Shown: in pieces, positions 17,039 through 27,060 of the stretch
How the letters are laid out: each line of letters opens with the position of its first letter
How positions within the stretch are numbered: position 1 is the stretch's first letter
DNA from: Alkalihalobacterium elongatum
Lineage (GTDB): Bacteria; Bacillota; Bacilli; Bacillales; Bacillaceae_F
Length of the DNA stretch: 64,000 nucleotides
Assembly (NCBI RefSeq): GCF_019024285.1
Contig: NZ_WMKZ01000019.1
Location: 20,964-84,963 of the forward strand
Direction: 5' to 3'
The notes under the pieces: model-generated
Told to the model about the DNA's origin: nothing
The model's input: only the letters and a program-made list of their open reading frames with translations
Database searches by the model: none
Program-made: the position numbers and the translations under genes

Positions 17039-18712
17039 CTATAAAATGAGATAGGCAAAAATCAAACCAATCACACCTGAAAAAAATGCATAATAAAACA
17101 TAGGTAATAATGTTAACCGAATGATGGGTCCTTCCTTACCTAATAAGCCAACAACTGAAGCTGCTGCCACTACATTTAGCACACAAATCATATTTCCTCC
17201 ATTGGACCCTAGAACTTGTAATGCTAAGACTAACATAGGATCAACGCCAATTTGATCTGCAACGCTAAATTGAAAAAGGGAAAACATCATATTACTAAAT
17301 GTCGCACTACCAGATACAAATGATCCAAGTGCTCCGATAAAAGGCGCTACAAGCGGCCAGCTTCCCCCCAATGCACCTGATACCGTATTTGCTAATTCCA
17401 TCGGCATACTCTCCAAACCAGCTCCGTTTACGCCAGAATTAATGAAAATACGTACCATTGGAACTGCTGTAAACAATGTAACAGCGCTTCCTACAACAGC
17501 TTGGGCGGAAGAGCCAATTGCTGTTTTTATTTTGGCAGTGTTCATCTTATGAATCACAAAAGTAATTAGGACAACCATTACGAAAATCGTTCCAGGTAAG
17601 TATAGCGGCTCAAGACTAGTACTAATATTTGTATTTAAAATATTGGGCCAGCTTAATCGTACAGATTGAAACCAAGCTTTAAATGGCAATACTTCTAGTC
17701 GCGTTAGAACGAGAAAAAGTCCCACAAGTAAATAAGGCACCCAAGCCATAACTAAGTTTAATGAAGGATCTTTTTTTTCTTTCTTATGAGAAGTTAAGAC
17801 TTTTCCTACCCAGTCAGGTGACCATTTTTCACTTGGAGCAAAGTCCCAAGCTTGTTTTGGAAGTAGGAAGCCTCTTTTAGCCGCAGGAACTACGACCATT
17901 AATCCAAATAATCCACCAAAGATAGATGGAAACTCTGGACCAAGAAAAACAGCTACTAGTAAGGCCGGGACGGTAAATGCTAGCCCTGCAAATAACGCGA
18001 ACTTCCAGACTTGCAAGCCTTCTCGCCATGATTTGTTCTCACCAAAAAAGCGCGTCAACATGACGACAAGAATGAGTGGCATAAATGTGCCAACAAATAT
18101 ATCTATTTGCATGACTTGAGCTCCAACACCTTTAATATACTCTCCAATATGAGTAGGGTCAGTTAAATAAGGTGTCACTACAGCTGCTATTTGAGAACCT
18201 TCTTGCAACCCCTGTTCTACCCCGACAATAACAGGTGTCCCTACTGCCCCAAAAGAAACAGGGCTACTATCAGCTATCAAGGCGAGGACAACGGCTGCTA
18301 ATGGAGGAAAACCTAGTGCAACTAGAAGAGGAGCTGCAATTGCTGCTGGAGTCCCAAAACCTGCTGCCCCTTCAATAAAAGCTCCAAAAAGCCATGCAAT
18401 AATAATGAGCTGAACTCTTCTATCAGGGCTAATTTCTAAAAAGCTATTTCTAATTGTCGTTATAGCCCCACTTAGCTGCAAAGTATTTAATAATAAGATA
18501 GCTCCAAAGACAATATATAAGATTGAAAAACCAATAATAATTCCCTCTAAAGACGCCGCAACAATTTGAACAAAAGGAACTTTCCAATACAAGTACGCTA
18601 ATAAGCCCGTTGCAACTAAGCTAATTGGCATCGCTTTTATCGCAGGCATCCTCAATACTACTAGAAACAATAAAACGGCAATGATTGGAGTTAAAGCTAC
18701 GATGCTACTCAC
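17039..18712 (-). CDS. lctP: L-lactate permease (LctP family)
   Basis: 557 residues, about 13-14 membrane helices. Family motifs: [21 protein letters not shown] (about 113-133), [15 protein letters not shown], and the C-terminal [15 protein letters not shown] plus [13 protein letters not shown]. It imports lactate, and perhaps glycolate, in symport with protons. It is inserted between recX and yfhH, so it interrupts the B. subtilis gene order. No adjacent lactate oxidation genes. Confidence 0.92.
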   Translation of the reverse strand: MSSIVALTPIIAVLLFLVVLRMPAIKAMPISLVATGLLAYLYWKVPFVQIVAASLEGIIIGFSILYIVFGAILLLNTLQLSGAITTIRNSFLEISPDRRVQLIIIAWLFGAFIEGAAGFGTPAAIAAPLLVALGFPPLAAVVLALIADSSPVSFGAVGTPVIVGVEQGLQEGSQIAAVVTPYLTDPTHIGEYIKGVGAQVMQIDIFVGTFMPLILVVMLTRFFGENKSWREGLQVWKFALFAGLAFTVPALLVAVFLGPEFPSIFGGLFGLMVVVPAAKRGFLLPKQAWDFAPSEKWSPDWVGKVLTSHKKEKKDPSLNLVMAWVPYLLVGLFLVLTRLEVLPFKAWFQSVRLSWPNILNTNISTSLEPLYLPGTIFVMVVLITFVIHKMNTAKIKTAIGSSAQAVVGSAVTLFTAVPMVRIFINSGVNGAGLESMPMELANTVSGALGGSWPLVAPFIGALGSFVSGSATFSNMMFSLFQFSVADQIGVDPMLVLALQVLGSNGGNMICVLNVVAAASVVGLLGKEGPIIRLTLLPMFYYAFFSGVIGLIFAYLIL

Positions 18713-18805
18713 AAAAATTTACTCCCTTTCTATCGCTTAGATATAACCATAATAACAAAGTATGTTCAATCATTCACAATCTCTTTGTTATTATTTTATG
18801 ACATT

Positions 18806-19615
18806 TTATTGTTCCCTATTTTCCTCTAAGTATTGATCAATGAGGTCTAGTGGAAATCCTTTTTTATAAAGCCACTGCTTCATTTTATATCGATATTCAT
18901 AATCCCCTAAATGAGCAAACTTTTTTTTGCCCTTTTCAGCTTGGAATGAGATAGCTTCCCACTTTTGATCATTATCAAAGGAAACTGTGCTTGTCCTAAT
19001 CCCTTCCTCAATGGCTTCATATGAATACCCTTTGGCTAGAAGTTGGCGTGTAATTCTTTGTTGATATGCTTGTTCTGACTCCCTTAACGTTTTCTTCGCT
19101 TGTTTCTCGATCCATTTTAAAATATGTTCTAATTGTTCAGCATATGTATATTCATCAAGAGCCTCTAATGCTATCTTTCCGTAAATTCCTTTCTTTGAAA
19201 GCTCCTGTTTAATATTCTTAGGGCCTTTTACTCCAGTATTTTTTTTCGTACGTACAAAAGCAGTTGCAAAATCATTATCATTTAAAAAGTTATATTCATT
19301 GAGCTTTTTAAGTACTAAGGATATTTCTTGGTCGGCAAATTCTTTTCTTTTTAAATAGTCGATGACTTCTTTTTCTGATCTCATCCGGTACGATAAATAG
19401 GATAATGCTAAGTTATAGGCTTTTTTCACTTTATCTTCAGCCAGTATTTTTTCAACTGCTTCAACATCAATCTCCATTCCTTTTTTAAGACCCCAAGAAA
19501 TAAGTACATCTTGATCAACACTAAACCCGTACTCTTCTCCGGCTCCATTATCGATAAAGATATTAAAACGCTCAGCATTATTTTTTTGCGTAGTAATTTT
19601 TGTAATAACAGCCAT
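18806..19615 (-). CDS. recX: Recombination regulator RecX
   Basis: 269 residues from the ATG at 19615 (GGAG nine bases upstream; an upstream TTG is too close to the RBS). The three-helix RecX repeats are visible: ALSYLSYRMRSEKEVIDYLKRK, LNEYNFLNDNDFATAFVR, and further tandem helices to the C-terminus (YRMKQWLYKKGFPLDLIDQYL). RecX modulates RecA filaments. Long form typical for Bacillaceae. Divergent from yfhF, as in B. subtilis. Confidence 0.92.
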   Translation of the reverse strand: MAVITKITTQKNNAERFNIFIDNGAGEEYGFSVDQDVLISWGLKKGMEIDVEAVEKILAEDKVKKAYNLALSYLSYRMRSEKEVIDYLKRKEFADQEISLVLKKLNEYNFLNDNDFATAFVRTKKNTGVKGPKNIKQELSKKGIYGKIALEALDEYTYAEQLEHILKWIEKQAKKTLRESEQAYQQRITRQLLAKGYSYEAIEEGIRTSTVSFDNDQKWEAISFQAEKGKKKFAHLGDYEYRYKMKQWLYKKGFPLDLIDQYLEENREQ

Positions 19616-19796
19616 CCAACCCAACTCCTTTCTTCAGTGGTTTGTATCATTAAAGGTTTTGTTAATATTATGGATATAGGTTGATTTAACAACCTTATTT
19701 TAAAAGGTATTTTACTTTTGTAATTTTTATAAATTACTTATACTATAACTAAACAATAGTTGAACATCCATTAAATTCTTGAAAGGCGGTGGTTTT

Positions 19797-20705
19797 ATGA
19801 ATATTGCAATTGCTGGAGGTACTGGCTTTATCGGTACAGAACTAACACAACATTTCACAAAACAAGGTCATCAAATTTATATTTTAACGCGAACGCCTAA
19901 AGAAAAGAAGGAGAACATTAACTTTATTCAATGGTTAGTTCCAGATTCTAAGCCACATGAGAAGCTTCCCAAAATTGATGTATTTATTAATTTAGCTGGA
20001 GAGTCGATTGGTGCTGGTCGCTGGACTCAGCAGAGAAAAGAGCGAATTTTAAAAAGCAGAATTACAGCTACGAAAGCTGCCGTTTCGTTGATGGAACAAC
20101 TAGAACATAAGCCTTCAGTGTTTATTAACGCTTCTGCAATTGGTGTATATGGGCATTCTAATACGATTACCTTTACAGAAAAAAATACCGACGGAGGCAA
20201 ACAAAATTTTTTAAAAGACGTTGTAGTACAATGGGAGAAAGAGGCAGAAAAAGCCAAAAATATCAGTATCCGCACCGTCCTACCTCGCCTAGGGTTGGTC
20301 TTAGATAAAAATGAAGGTGCACTACCTAAGATGTTGCTTCCCTACGAGTTGTTTGCTGGGGGAGCTTTAGGATCAGGAGAACAATGGTATTCATGGATTC
20401 ACATTCAAGATGTTGTTGGAATGATTGAGTTTGCGATAAATAATGACCAAATAGAGGGAGCCTTAAATGTAACTTCACCTAACCCTGTTCAGATGAAAGA
20501 AATGGGCAAAGCTATTGCTTCTGCTTTAAAACGCCCGCATTGGTTACCGACACCTTCTTTTGCATTAAAACTAATTTTAGGTGAAATGAGTGCCTTACTC
20601 CTTGAAGGACAGCGAGTCATACCTGATAAAGCTATTCACCATGGTTTTACGTTTTCTTTTCCATCCATTGACGGGGCGTTAAAGCATTTATTAGCAAATG
20701 ATTAA
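19797..20705 (+). CDS. yfhF: YfhF, TIGR01777-type NAD-dependent epimerase/SDR39U1 protein
   Basis: 302 residues from the ATG at 19797 preceded by AAAGGCGG; the upstream frame lacks an RBS. N-terminal GGTGFIG nucleotide loop, then NLAGESIGAGRWTQQRKERIL, SAIGVYG, and the C-terminal DUF1731-like segment (ALKRPHWLPTPSFALKLILGEM). Substrate not known. Conserved yfhF-recX divergence supports identity. Confidence 0.9.
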   Translation: MNIAIAGGTGFIGTELTQHFTKQGHQIYILTRTPKEKKENINFIQWLVPDSKPHEKLPKIDVFINLAGESIGAGRWTQQRKERILKSRITATKAAVSLMEQLEHKPSVFINASAIGVYGHSNTITFTEKNTDGGKQNFLKDVVVQWEKEAEKAKNISIRTVLPRLGLVLDKNEGALPKMLLPYELFAGGALGSGEQWYSWIHIQDVVGMIEFAINNDQIEGALNVTSPNPVQMKEMGKAIASALKRPHWLPTPSFALKLILGEMSALLLEGQRVIPDKAIHHGFTFSFPSIDGALKHLLAND

Positions 20706-20768
20706 TATGAAATCATAGTCCTTATGTAATTCATAATTTTGCTAATCCAAAATTTGCTTATAGTAATA

Positions 20769-20798
20769 GAATATTTTTCCTTCAATATACTCATACTG
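20769..20798 (+). promoter_or_regulatory. Forespore-type (sigma-G/F) promoter of yfhE
   Basis: GAATA, exactly 18 bp, CATACTG: perfect -35 GHATR and one mismatch in the -10 CATNHTA. Ends 32 bp upstream of the yfhE start. Confidence 0.6.
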
Positions 20799-20830
20799 TA
20801 ATTATCACTTCAATACTAGGAGGAAAAATT

Positions 20831-20941
20831 ATGGAGAAAAAGAAACGTCGTGACCAACAAGAAAGACATACTCTAAAAAAGGCACAACAAGTAACATATC
20901 AATCAGAATTCAAAGCTGCTGATCGTGCTGCTCGCAGATAA
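20831..20941 (+). CDS. yfhE: YfhE, tiny forespore-associated protein
   Basis: 36 residues, the length of B. subtilis YfhE. Starts MEKKKRRDQQE and ends YQSEFKAADRAARR, matching the family's YQxEFKxADRAA tail. AGGAGGAAAA precedes the ATG. A sigma-G-like promoter lies just upstream. Function unknown. Confidence 0.85.
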   Translation: MEKKKRRDQQERHTLKKAQQVTYQSEFKAADRAARR

Positions 20942-21067
20942 TTAGTCTGGGTACCTTTTTTGTGTTTGGAAAATATTTTATCACATGAACGTTAAGCTCC
21001 TTTCTCAAAATAACAATAGGTGTTGTTATAGATACAACATCGATAATTAAGCGAGGAGGGTTCTTAA

Positions 21068-21226
21068 ATGGGTAAAAAGCGAAAAAAACAACAACAAATT
21101 GCTAATGTAGATAACGATGGAATGAATGTAGAGTACTCTGCAGAATTAGCTGATGCTGAAGATATTGAAGCAAATGAACGCGCAGCTGCTGCTGATCGAC
21201 GCGCAAAAAAGAAGAAAAATAAATAG
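21068..21226 (+). CDS. yfhD: YfhD-like small protein
   Basis: 52 residues with GAGGAGGG before the ATG. Lysine-rich start (MGKKRKKQQQ) and an acidic middle with the YfhD-like pattern YSAELADAEDIEANERAAAADRR. Somewhat shorter than the B. subtilis protein. Ends 30 bp before a terminator. Order yfhF-yfhE-yfhD matches the B. subtilis block in reverse naming order. Confidence 0.78.
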   Translation: MGKKRKKQQQIANVDNDGMNVEYSAELADAEDIEANERAAAADRRAKKKKNK

Positions 21227-21256
21227 CTCCCAATAAAAATTTAAATACTTAAACTA

Positions 21257-21306
21257 GCGGTTGACTTTCGAAGCAGTAAGATAATGCTCTTAAGTCAGCC
21301 GTTTTA
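21257..21306 (+). terminator. Intrinsic terminator after yfhD
   Basis: CGGTTGACTT and AAGTCAGCCG arms about 24 bp apart, followed by TTTTAGTTT. Confidence 0.65.
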
Positions 21307-21655
21307 GTTTGATTTTTTAGTCATTAACAACTTGTTTTATAGCCAAAAATCAGCAACACAATGTTCTTTAAGACTGCTTATATAATAATTCGTCATCTTT
21401 TGTTAGATTTGCTCACATTTTTTCAAATTGTTCGAAAACACTAAGATATGGAAGGAATATGAAAGATACGTGCTCTTAATAGATGGTAACGTAAGTCATC
21501 CTAATTAATCATTGATTATCCTTAAATAGCTGGTTTGCTTTAATTTCCACATCCCCTTATCATTTATAATAGCTAAGTTAAATATTTATAAATCATCCAT
21601 TTAAGGAGGAATACGCTATTATTTACAATAATTTGCGATTTGTAGGTGAAAAGCG
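21307..21655 (+). promoter_or_regulatory. Leader/promoter region of ectABC
   Basis: About 350 bp without a supported ORF ahead of the ectoine operon. A TATAAT lies near 21566 but no -35 hexamer has convincing spacing. AAGGAGG at about 21603 sits before a short unconserved stretch; the ectA ATG itself has the weaker AGGTGA. Osmotic induction is expected from known ectoine operons, but no specific site was identified. Confidence 0.4.
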
Positions 21656-22180
21656 ATGAGTCAACTAACAAAGACACTTACCCAACCTATTCCAAACGTA
21701 ACTTTTGAAAAGCCTTCTGTTGAAGATGGCGCTGCAATGTGGGAACTTGTGAATAACTCTACGCTAGATTTAAATTCTTCATACAAATACATTATGTTTT
21801 GTGAGTTTTTTGCAGAAACATGTGTCGTAGCAAAAGAAAATGGCAAGGTGGTAGGGTTTGTTACAGCTTTCATACCTCCTACGAAACCAGATGTCATTTT
21901 TGTATGGCAAATCGGAGTTGATGCTTCTCAAAGAGGAAAGGGTCTTGCATCTCACCTTTTACAAGAGTTGATTATCCGAGAAGGTTGCCAAAACATTAAT
22001 TATCTCGAAGCCACTGTTACACCTTCTAATCAGGCCTCTCAATCACTATTCCGACGCCTTGGGCGAGATCTCAAAACGACCTGCGAAGTGTTAGAATGTT
22101 TCTCTGAAGATTTGTTTCCTGGGGACGACCATGAAGCAGAACTTACTTTCCGAATTGGACCATTCAATAAAGATAAATAA
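21656..22180 (+). CDS. ectA: L-2,4-diaminobutyrate N-acetyltransferase EctA
   Basis: 174 residues, GNAT fold. Seen: TFEKPSVEDGAAMWELVNNSTLDLNSSYKYIMFCEFF, typical of EctA, and the acetyl-CoA loop VDASQRGKGLASHLL (about 88-102). Second step of ectoine synthesis: acetylates diaminobutyrate with acetyl-CoA. First gene of ectABC. Confidence 0.96.
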   Translation: MSQLTKTLTQPIPNVTFEKPSVEDGAAMWELVNNSTLDLNSSYKYIMFCEFFAETCVVAKENGKVVGFVTAFIPPTKPDVIFVWQIGVDASQRGKGLASHLLQELIIREGCQNINYLEATVTPSNQASQSLFRRLGRDLKTTCEVLECFSEDLFPGDDHEAELTFRIGPFNKDK

Positions 22181-22300
22181 TTACTTGTAAAAATTTATTA
22201 GGAATGCGCTTGATTCGATCGGCACATGTGAAACACTTCACAAAATTTTAGATTGATGATAATTCCTTTCTTACAAAATAAAAGGAGGATCTATATAAAA

Positions 22301-23584
22301 ATGGAAACGAATAATTTAAGTATTTTTAATGAATTAGAATCAGAGGTACGTAGTTATTGTAGAAGCTTTCCCGCTGTTTTTAACAAAGCAAAAGGTTACA
22401 AATTATGGGATGTTGAAGGAAATGAATATATTGATTTCTTCTCTGGTGCCGGTGCATTGAACTACGGTCACAATGATCCTAAAATGAAGGCTAAGCTAGT
22501 GGATTATATCTTAAATGATGGAATTGCCCATTCCTTAGATAAAGCCACTGAAGCAAAAGCAGAGTTTTTAGAGAAATTTAATAATGTAATTCTTAAACCT
22601 CGTAATATGGAATACAAAGTTATGTTCCCTGGACCAACAGGAACAAACACAGTAGAAAGTGCATTAAAACTTGCAAGAAAAGTGACTGGCCGTACAGATG
22701 TAATTAGCTTTACTAATGGTTTTCACGGGATGACAATTGGTTCTTTATCAGTAACAGGTAATTCCTTTAAACGTAAGGGTGCTGGTATTCCATTGCAACA
22801 TGTCGTAACAATGCCATATGATAGCTTCGTCAATGACGAACTCGACACTCTGGAGTATCTCGAGCGCTTTTTAGAAGATAACGGAAGCGGAGTTGAAATT
22901 CCTGCCGCTATGATCCTCGAGACAGTCCAAGGTGAAGGAGGCATTAATGCTGCCCGTTTCGAGTGGCTGCAAAAAGTAGAAAGCATTTGTCGCCGATGGG
23001 GAATTTTACTCATCATTGATGATGTTCAAGCAGGTGTGGGAAGAACAGGTACATTCTTCTCTTTTGAAGAAGCTGGTATTAAACCAGATATCGTTTGCTT
23101 ATCAAAATCAATTGGCGGCTACGGTTTACCGCTTGCTTTAACTTTAATTAATCCTAAATATGATATTTGGGAGCCTGGTGAGCACAACGGAACATTCCGT
23201 GGCAATAACCTAGCATTTGTTACTGCAACTGAAGCACTTACTTATTGGGAAAATGATGCTTTTGAGAAAAGTATCCAAAAGAAATCTAAAAAGATCTCTG
23301 AGTTTTTAGTTGGGCTTACTGTAAAGTACCCACAAATTAAAGGTGAAGTTCGCGGTCGTGGATTTATGCAAGGAATTGTGACCGAGGTAGATGGCCTTGC
23401 TTCTGATATTGCGAAAGCTGCCTTTGAACGTGGTCTTATCATGGAGACAGCAGGTCCAAATGATGAAGTATTTAAACTCTTCCCTGCTCTTACGATTGAT
23501 GATGAAGGACTAGAAAAAGGTTTTGCTATTATCGAAGAAAGCATCCAAAGCCTAGTAAACGAAAAAGAACTCGTATCTTCATAA
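22301..23584 (+). CDS. ectB: Diaminobutyrate-2-oxoglutarate aminotransferase EctB
   Basis: 427 residues from the ATG at 22301, which follows AAAGGAGG; the frame is open further upstream without RBS. Class III PLP aminotransferase: [17 protein letters not shown]-binding Asp in [14 protein letters not shown], and the lysine in [12 protein letters not shown]. The N-terminal [24 protein letters not shown] is characteristic of EctB. Converts aspartate semialdehyde plus glutamate to diaminobutyrate. Confidence 0.96.
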   Translation: METNNLSIFNELESEVRSYCRSFPAVFNKAKGYKLWDVEGNEYIDFFSGAGALNYGHNDPKMKAKLVDYILNDGIAHSLDKATEAKAEFLEKFNNVILKPRNMEYKVMFPGPTGTNTVESALKLARKVTGRTDVISFTNGFHGMTIGSLSVTGNSFKRKGAGIPLQHVVTMPYDSFVNDELDTLEYLERFLEDNGSGVEIPAAMILETVQGEGGINAARFEWLQKVESICRRWGILLIIDDVQAGVGRTGTFFSFEEAGIKPDIVCLSKSIGGYGLPLALTLINPKYDIWEPGEHNGTFRGNNLAFVTATEALTYWENDAFEKSIQKKSKKISEFLVGLTVKYPQIKGEVRGRGFMQGIVTEVDGLASDIAKAAFERGLIMETAGPNDEVFKLFPALTIDDEGLEKGFAIIEESIQSLVNEKELVSS

Positions 23585-23673
23585 GATTATAACTATAGAA
23601 AGGTATCAGCGCCATAAATGCGCTGATGCTAAATATCATATCTTAAATACAAAATTATTGGAGGAAACTACAA

Positions 23674-24063
23674 ATGAAAGTCATTAAATTAGAAGATGTT
23701 ATTGGAACTGAAAATGAAGTAAAAAGTGATAATTGGATTAGCCGTAGGTTATTATTTAAGAAGGACGGAATGGGATACTCCGTAAATGATACAATTATTA
23801 AAGAAGGTACAGAAACTCACATTTGGTACCAAAATCATTTAGAAGCGGTTTATTGTATTGAGGGTGAAGGTGAAGTAGAAACTTTAAGCGATAATAAAAT
23901 TTATAAGATTACTCCGAACACTCTATATGCTTTAGATAAACATGATGAGCACCTACTTCGTGCAACAAAAGGCGATATGCGCATGGTGTGTGTATTTAAC
24001 CCACCACTTACTGGACGAGAAGTTCATGATGAAAATGGCGTATATCCAGTTGATGAAGACTAA
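23674..24063 (+). CDS. ectC: L-ectoine synthase EctC
   Basis: 129 residues, the standard EctC length. Cupin fold with [16 protein letters not shown] start, [16 protein letters not shown], the iron-binding motif [21 protein letters not shown], and [28 protein letters not shown]. Cyclises N-acetyl-diaminobutyrate to ectoine. RBS GGAGG. No ectD hydroxylase and no dedicated aspartokinase follow; the operon ends at a terminator. Confidence 0.97.
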   Translation: MKVIKLEDVIGTENEVKSDNWISRRLLFKKDGMGYSVNDTIIKEGTETHIWYQNHLEAVYCIEGEGEVETLSDNKIYKITPNTLYALDKHDEHLLRATKGDMRMVCVFNPPLTGREVHDENGVYPVDED

Positions 24064-24079
24064 TACTAAAACAACCTAA

Positions 24080-24123
24080 AAAAGCTGTGCTTAGGATTTG
24101 TATCCTACGGCACAGCTTTTTAT
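24080..24123 (+). terminator. Intrinsic terminator of ectABC
   Basis: AAAAGCTGTGC / GCACAGCTTTT stem with an inner TAGGAT / ATCCTA stem, followed by T residues. Confidence 0.88.
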
Positions 24124-24212
24124 TTTCTACTATGGTCTCTAATCATATTTCCATGCTTTGTACATATCTATGATAAAATAAAGGTGTATTATTATGTAAA
24201 GGAGACTATTAT

Positions 24213-24413
24213 ATGGAAGTGATTGCAGCGTTTAGTGTTATCTTATTTTTTATATTTGGTTTATTTCTTTTAAACATATTCACTAGTATTTGGGCTTATC
24301 GTGATGCTATTAGTAATGGAAATAGTAAGGAATATGCCCTGCTTGTTTTAATAGGAACCTTATTTTTTCCGATCCTAGGATTAATCGTTTATTTTTTCAT
24401 TCGAAATGACTGA
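24213..24413 (+). CDS. Small two-helix membrane protein
   Basis: 66 residues. Two hydrophobic helices (about 4-27 and 43-62) separated by a short polar loop, WAYRDAISNGNSKEYA, a pattern seen in many small phospholipase-D-nuclease-N-like membrane proteins. RBS AAAGGAG. Stands alone; role unknown. Confidence 0.75.
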   Translation: MEVIAAFSVILFFIFGLFLLNIFTSIWAYRDAISNGNSKEYALLVLIGTLFFPILGLIVYFFIRND

Positions 24414-24429
24414 ACCAATAATACCTTTA

Positions 24430-24732
24430 TTAATGCAGAAGGATTTTTTGAAACTTAATATTATTCGAATTAATTCCAATTGTTTCTAATAAGTCCTTAA
24501 CCTCATCTAATGAATCAGCAGGATATGCTGACTGACAAATATGATCTGTTTTGGACAATTTTTCTTCAGTTATTACTTCTTCTACCATGAGGTCTTTCAT
24601 TGAAGATATAACTTTGATTACCTCTTCATCTCTCTCAAACGAAATGAGTCCAGTAACGTTGTTGTATAAAATAATAAGCGGTACATTTGTCAGTGGATGT
24701 ACAAAATGTGCTTTATAAATAGCTTGTTCCAT
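24430..24732 (-). CDS. Hypothetical protein
   Basis: 100 residues with a very good RBS (AAGGAGGGG). Soluble, mixed alpha-beta: YKAHFVHPLTNVPLIILYNNVTGLISF, then acidic helices. No motif recognised. Convergent with the small membrane protein gene to its left. Confidence 0.6.
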   Translation of the reverse strand: MEQAIYKAHFVHPLTNVPLIILYNNVTGLISFERDEEVIKVISSMKDLMVEEVITEEKLSKTDHICQSAYPADSLDEVKDLLETIGINSNNIKFQKILLH

Positions 24733-24833
24733 AGTTCAAACCCCTCCTTCTTACTTTAGTTCATATTCTACCATGAAAAAATGAAAGTCTCACATAAATT
24801 GAAACTTTTTCAGAACCAATCGAGTTGTTACAG

Positions 24834-24890
24834 CGCTTATCTCCCACTTAGCTACCGCTTCCTCGAAGGCTTAAAGTGGGAGTCTTAGTG
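24834..24890. repeat. IS200/IS605-end-like palindrome
   Basis: CTCCCACTT (24841-24849) and AAGTGGGAG (24874-24882) form a perfect 9-bp stem around a loop containing a second short hairpin (GCTTCC / GGAAGC-like GAAGGC). Such CCCACTT..AAGTGGG palindromes with a GCTTCC loop are typical of IS200/IS605-group ends. No transposase or TnpB gene is near, so it would be a solo remnant. Confidence 0.4.
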
Positions 24891-24904
24891 CCAGTAGAAC
24901 TAGA

Positions 24905-24961
24905 TAAAAATAAGGATGACTCATAGGCTGCTTATATCGAAGCCCCTCCTTGAATCATCCT
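24905..24961 (-). terminator. Terminator of the 54-residue membrane protein gene
   Basis: On the minus strand AGGATGATTCA and TGAGTCATCCT form an 11-bp stem with one mismatch, followed by TATTTTTATC. The loop is about 27 nt with its own pairing. Confidence 0.65.
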
Positions 24962-24970
24962 CATCTTAAT

Positions 24971-25135
24971 TTATTTTTTCATGTTGCTATCAATCTCTGA
25001 TAATAGTTTACTAGCATCTCTTGCTGTTAGCCTTTCAATTGAGTGAGCAATTCGATTACCAATTATCATAAAGCCTAAGAAAAGGGAAAAAAACACAATA
25101 ACGAAAACAACAACAAAACCTTCAAATAACCCCAT
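24971..25135 (-). CDS. Small single-helix membrane protein
   Basis: 54 residues; too short for routine calling but well supported: AAGGAGGGGACAT directly before the ATG, one long hydrophobic helix (about residues 3-26, VVVFVIVFFSLFLGFMI), then an amphipathic cytosolic tail HSIERLTARDASKLLSEID. A terminator follows 10 bp after the stop. Function unknown. Confidence 0.7.
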   Translation of the reverse strand: MGLFEGFVVVFVIVFFSLFLGFMIIGNRIAHSIERLTARDASKLLSEIDSNMKK

Positions 25136-25267
25136 ATGTCCCCTCCTTGTAATATGCTTTATGAAACTATATGAGGTTAGCAGGCGTTATATGTGCGGTA
25201 ATTCTCATTCATACCACAATAAATTGAAGATCTTTTGAACTTTTTCAATCACATCCTTTAAAAAGAT

Positions 25268-25308
25268 CAAAAAAAACACGAAGACCTCGCCATCTTCATG
25301 TTCTTTTT
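25268..25308 (-). terminator. Intrinsic terminator of the gene ending at 25322
   Basis: Stem AACATGAAGA / TCTTCGTGTT with one mismatch, followed on the minus strand by a run of T residues. Confidence 0.75.
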
Positions 25309-25321
25309 CTTAGTACGCTTG

Positions 25322-25792
25322 TCAGTTGTTTTCTAGCTCACTTACACGCCGCTTTCCTTTTTCCGAAACAGCCTGTTTTCTTACCATCGTCTTAATATTA
25401 GTAACATGACGAAAACGTAGTGCAGACCAATCTTCGTCGACTGCAACTTGACGTACAGGTTCATAGTCTTTATCTGCTAATAACTCTGCTACTGATTCGC
25501 GACTACAATTAGATCCTTTGTATGTTTTAGAAGATTTCTTCGGATAACATAACCAGAGTAATCCGTCTTCCGAAATTACCTCTACTGCTTTACCACCTAA
25601 CTCTCGTAAAAGTTCATTTGAAGTGCCAAAAACTTGAACAAAAGTGTAGTTTTCTTCTTTCACCTCTGTATGAACTTCTGCTTCAAATGAAGCAATGACT
25701 TCCTCATATTCTTTCGGAGCATTTAGAATTAAGACAGGTTTGCTCTGGTCTTTTAACTGTAATTTTTTAATAACAAGGTTGATTTCTTTCAT
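25322..25792 (-). CDS. Hypothetical protein, DUF3052-like
   Basis: 156 residues from the ATG at 25792 (AAAGGG upstream). Pattern DGLLWLCYPKKSSKTYKGSNCSRES and VRQVAVDEDWSALRFRHV resembles a family of small proteins (DUF3052 or relatives) that carry a WxxYPK-SSK and EDWSALRFR signature. No known catalytic function. Monocistronic with its own terminator. Confidence 0.65.
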   Translation of the reverse strand: MKEINLVIKKLQLKDQSKPVLILNAPKEYEEVIASFEAEVHTEVKEENYTFVQVFGTSNELLRELGGKAVEVISEDGLLWLCYPKKSSKTYKGSNCSRESVAELLADKDYEPVRQVAVDEDWSALRFRHVTNIKTMVRKQAVSEKGKRRVSELENN

Positions 25793-25879
25793 TATGGTCG
25801 CCCTTTCGATAATCATAAATTTTCCAATTTTATTATAGGTGAATGGTTTGTAAGTATCAAAAGGAGTAATTCCACTGAA

Positions 25880-25950
25880 ACTAAAGCTGACTCGATAGTG
25901 ATGACCCCTTCTATTCTAGAAGAGTGGATTATACGAGGCAGCTTCTTCTT
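25880..25950 (-). terminator. Nested inverted repeat after nos
   Basis: AAGCTGCCTCG and CGAGTCAGCTT (minus strand) pair with one mismatch across about 39 nt that hold a second hairpin CACTCTTCT / AGAAGGGG. It ends 4 bp after the nos stop; the T-run is weak (TTTAGTTT). Confidence 0.5.
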
Positions 25951-25953
25951 CAT

Positions 25954-27060
25954 TTATTCATAACGTTTATCTTGGTAGAAGTAATTAGGAGTCAACACTT
26001 CATTTTCATATGGTTTGTGAAAAATATGAGTTGTAGCTGGTGAAACAGGTGGTATTAGCCATGTCCAATCTCCTGTTATCGATCGTGAACAACGTTTTTC
26101 TTTTTCCTCAAAATGTTGAAATTGAGATGCTGCGGTATGATGATCGACGATACTAACGCCGTTCTTTTTAAATGAATGCAAAACTGCAACATTTAACTCA
26201 ATTAAAGCTTTATCTTTCCATAATGTCGAAGCACGACTCGTATCTAACCCCATAATTGAAGCAATTTTAGGAAGCATGTTGTAACGATCTTCATCAGCTA
26301 AATTCCTTGCTCCAATTTCCGTACCCATATACCAGCCATTAAAAGGAGCCGCTGTATAGTGGATACCTCCAATTTCAAGCTTCATTTCTGATACAATCGG
26401 GACAGCATACCACTTTAATTGCAAGTCAGCAAACCCTTTAATCTCTGGATGAATAAGTGGAACTTCTAAAACGATATCCTTAGGAATATCAAACCATTGT
26501 GGATCTCCCTTTTTCAATTGAATAACGTAAGGTAATACATCAAAATGTGTCCCCTCATCCTTCCATCCTAACTCTTCACAAAACTTAGTAAATGAAATAG
26601 AAGCTGGATCACCAATGATCCCATACTCTGTATCATATCCTGCATAGCGTATTAGTTGATAGTTCCATATTCTTACTTGTTCTTCACCATTAATAACAGG
26701 TTTAAACACTGTTATTGTCGGGAGGATTTTCCCACCATTAGTCCCGTATGTAATATGCTTATTTAAGGCACTAATGACTTGTTCACCAGTATCTGCATTT
26801 CTTGCATCTAAGACATGAAGACTATCCCAGAATAATCGACCAATACAACGATTGCTATTCCGCCATGCCATCCGTGCTCCATGCTCAAGTTCTTCATATG
26901 TATGATCGTAATGTCCCGTTTTTTCAATTTCTTCTCTAACCTCTGTTAACCTTGCCTTAATTTGTTCCTCATTTTTACCTAGTTCTCTATAACAGATATA
27001 TATGAAATTTTCCGCTTCTGTCAATAAATCTTGCTTTGTTTGCAAAACTGTCCACCCCAT
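25954..27060 (-). CDS. nos: Bacterial nitric oxide synthase oxygenase
   Basis: 368 residues from the ATG giving MGWTVLQ, the usual bNOS length; the frame is open 20 codons further. Oxygenase domain only, no reductase. Heme-ligand Cys in [14 protein letters not shown], substrate-binding [18 protein letters not shown] with the essential Glu, and [19 protein letters not shown] near the C-terminus. Makes NO from arginine using borrowed flavodoxin/reductase; in Bacillus it protects against oxidative stress and antibiotics. The RBS is weak (AAAAAAGGG 13 bases away). Confidence 0.96.
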   Translation of the reverse strand: MGWTVLQTKQDLLTEAENFIYICYRELGKNEEQIKARLTEVREEIEKTGHYDHTYEELEHGARMAWRNSNRCIGRLFWDSLHVLDARNADTGEQVISALNKHITYGTNGGKILPTITVFKPVINGEEQVRIWNYQLIRYAGYDTEYGIIGDPASISFTKFCEELGWKDEGTHFDVLPYVIQLKKGDPQWFDIPKDIVLEVPLIHPEIKGFADLQLKWYAVPIVSEMKLEIGGIHYTAAPFNGWYMGTEIGARNLADEDRYNMLPKIASIMGLDTSRASTLWKDKALIELNVAVLHSFKKNGVSIVDHHTAASQFQHFEEKEKRCSRSITGDWTWLIPPVSPATTHIFHKPYENEVLTPNYFYQDKRYE

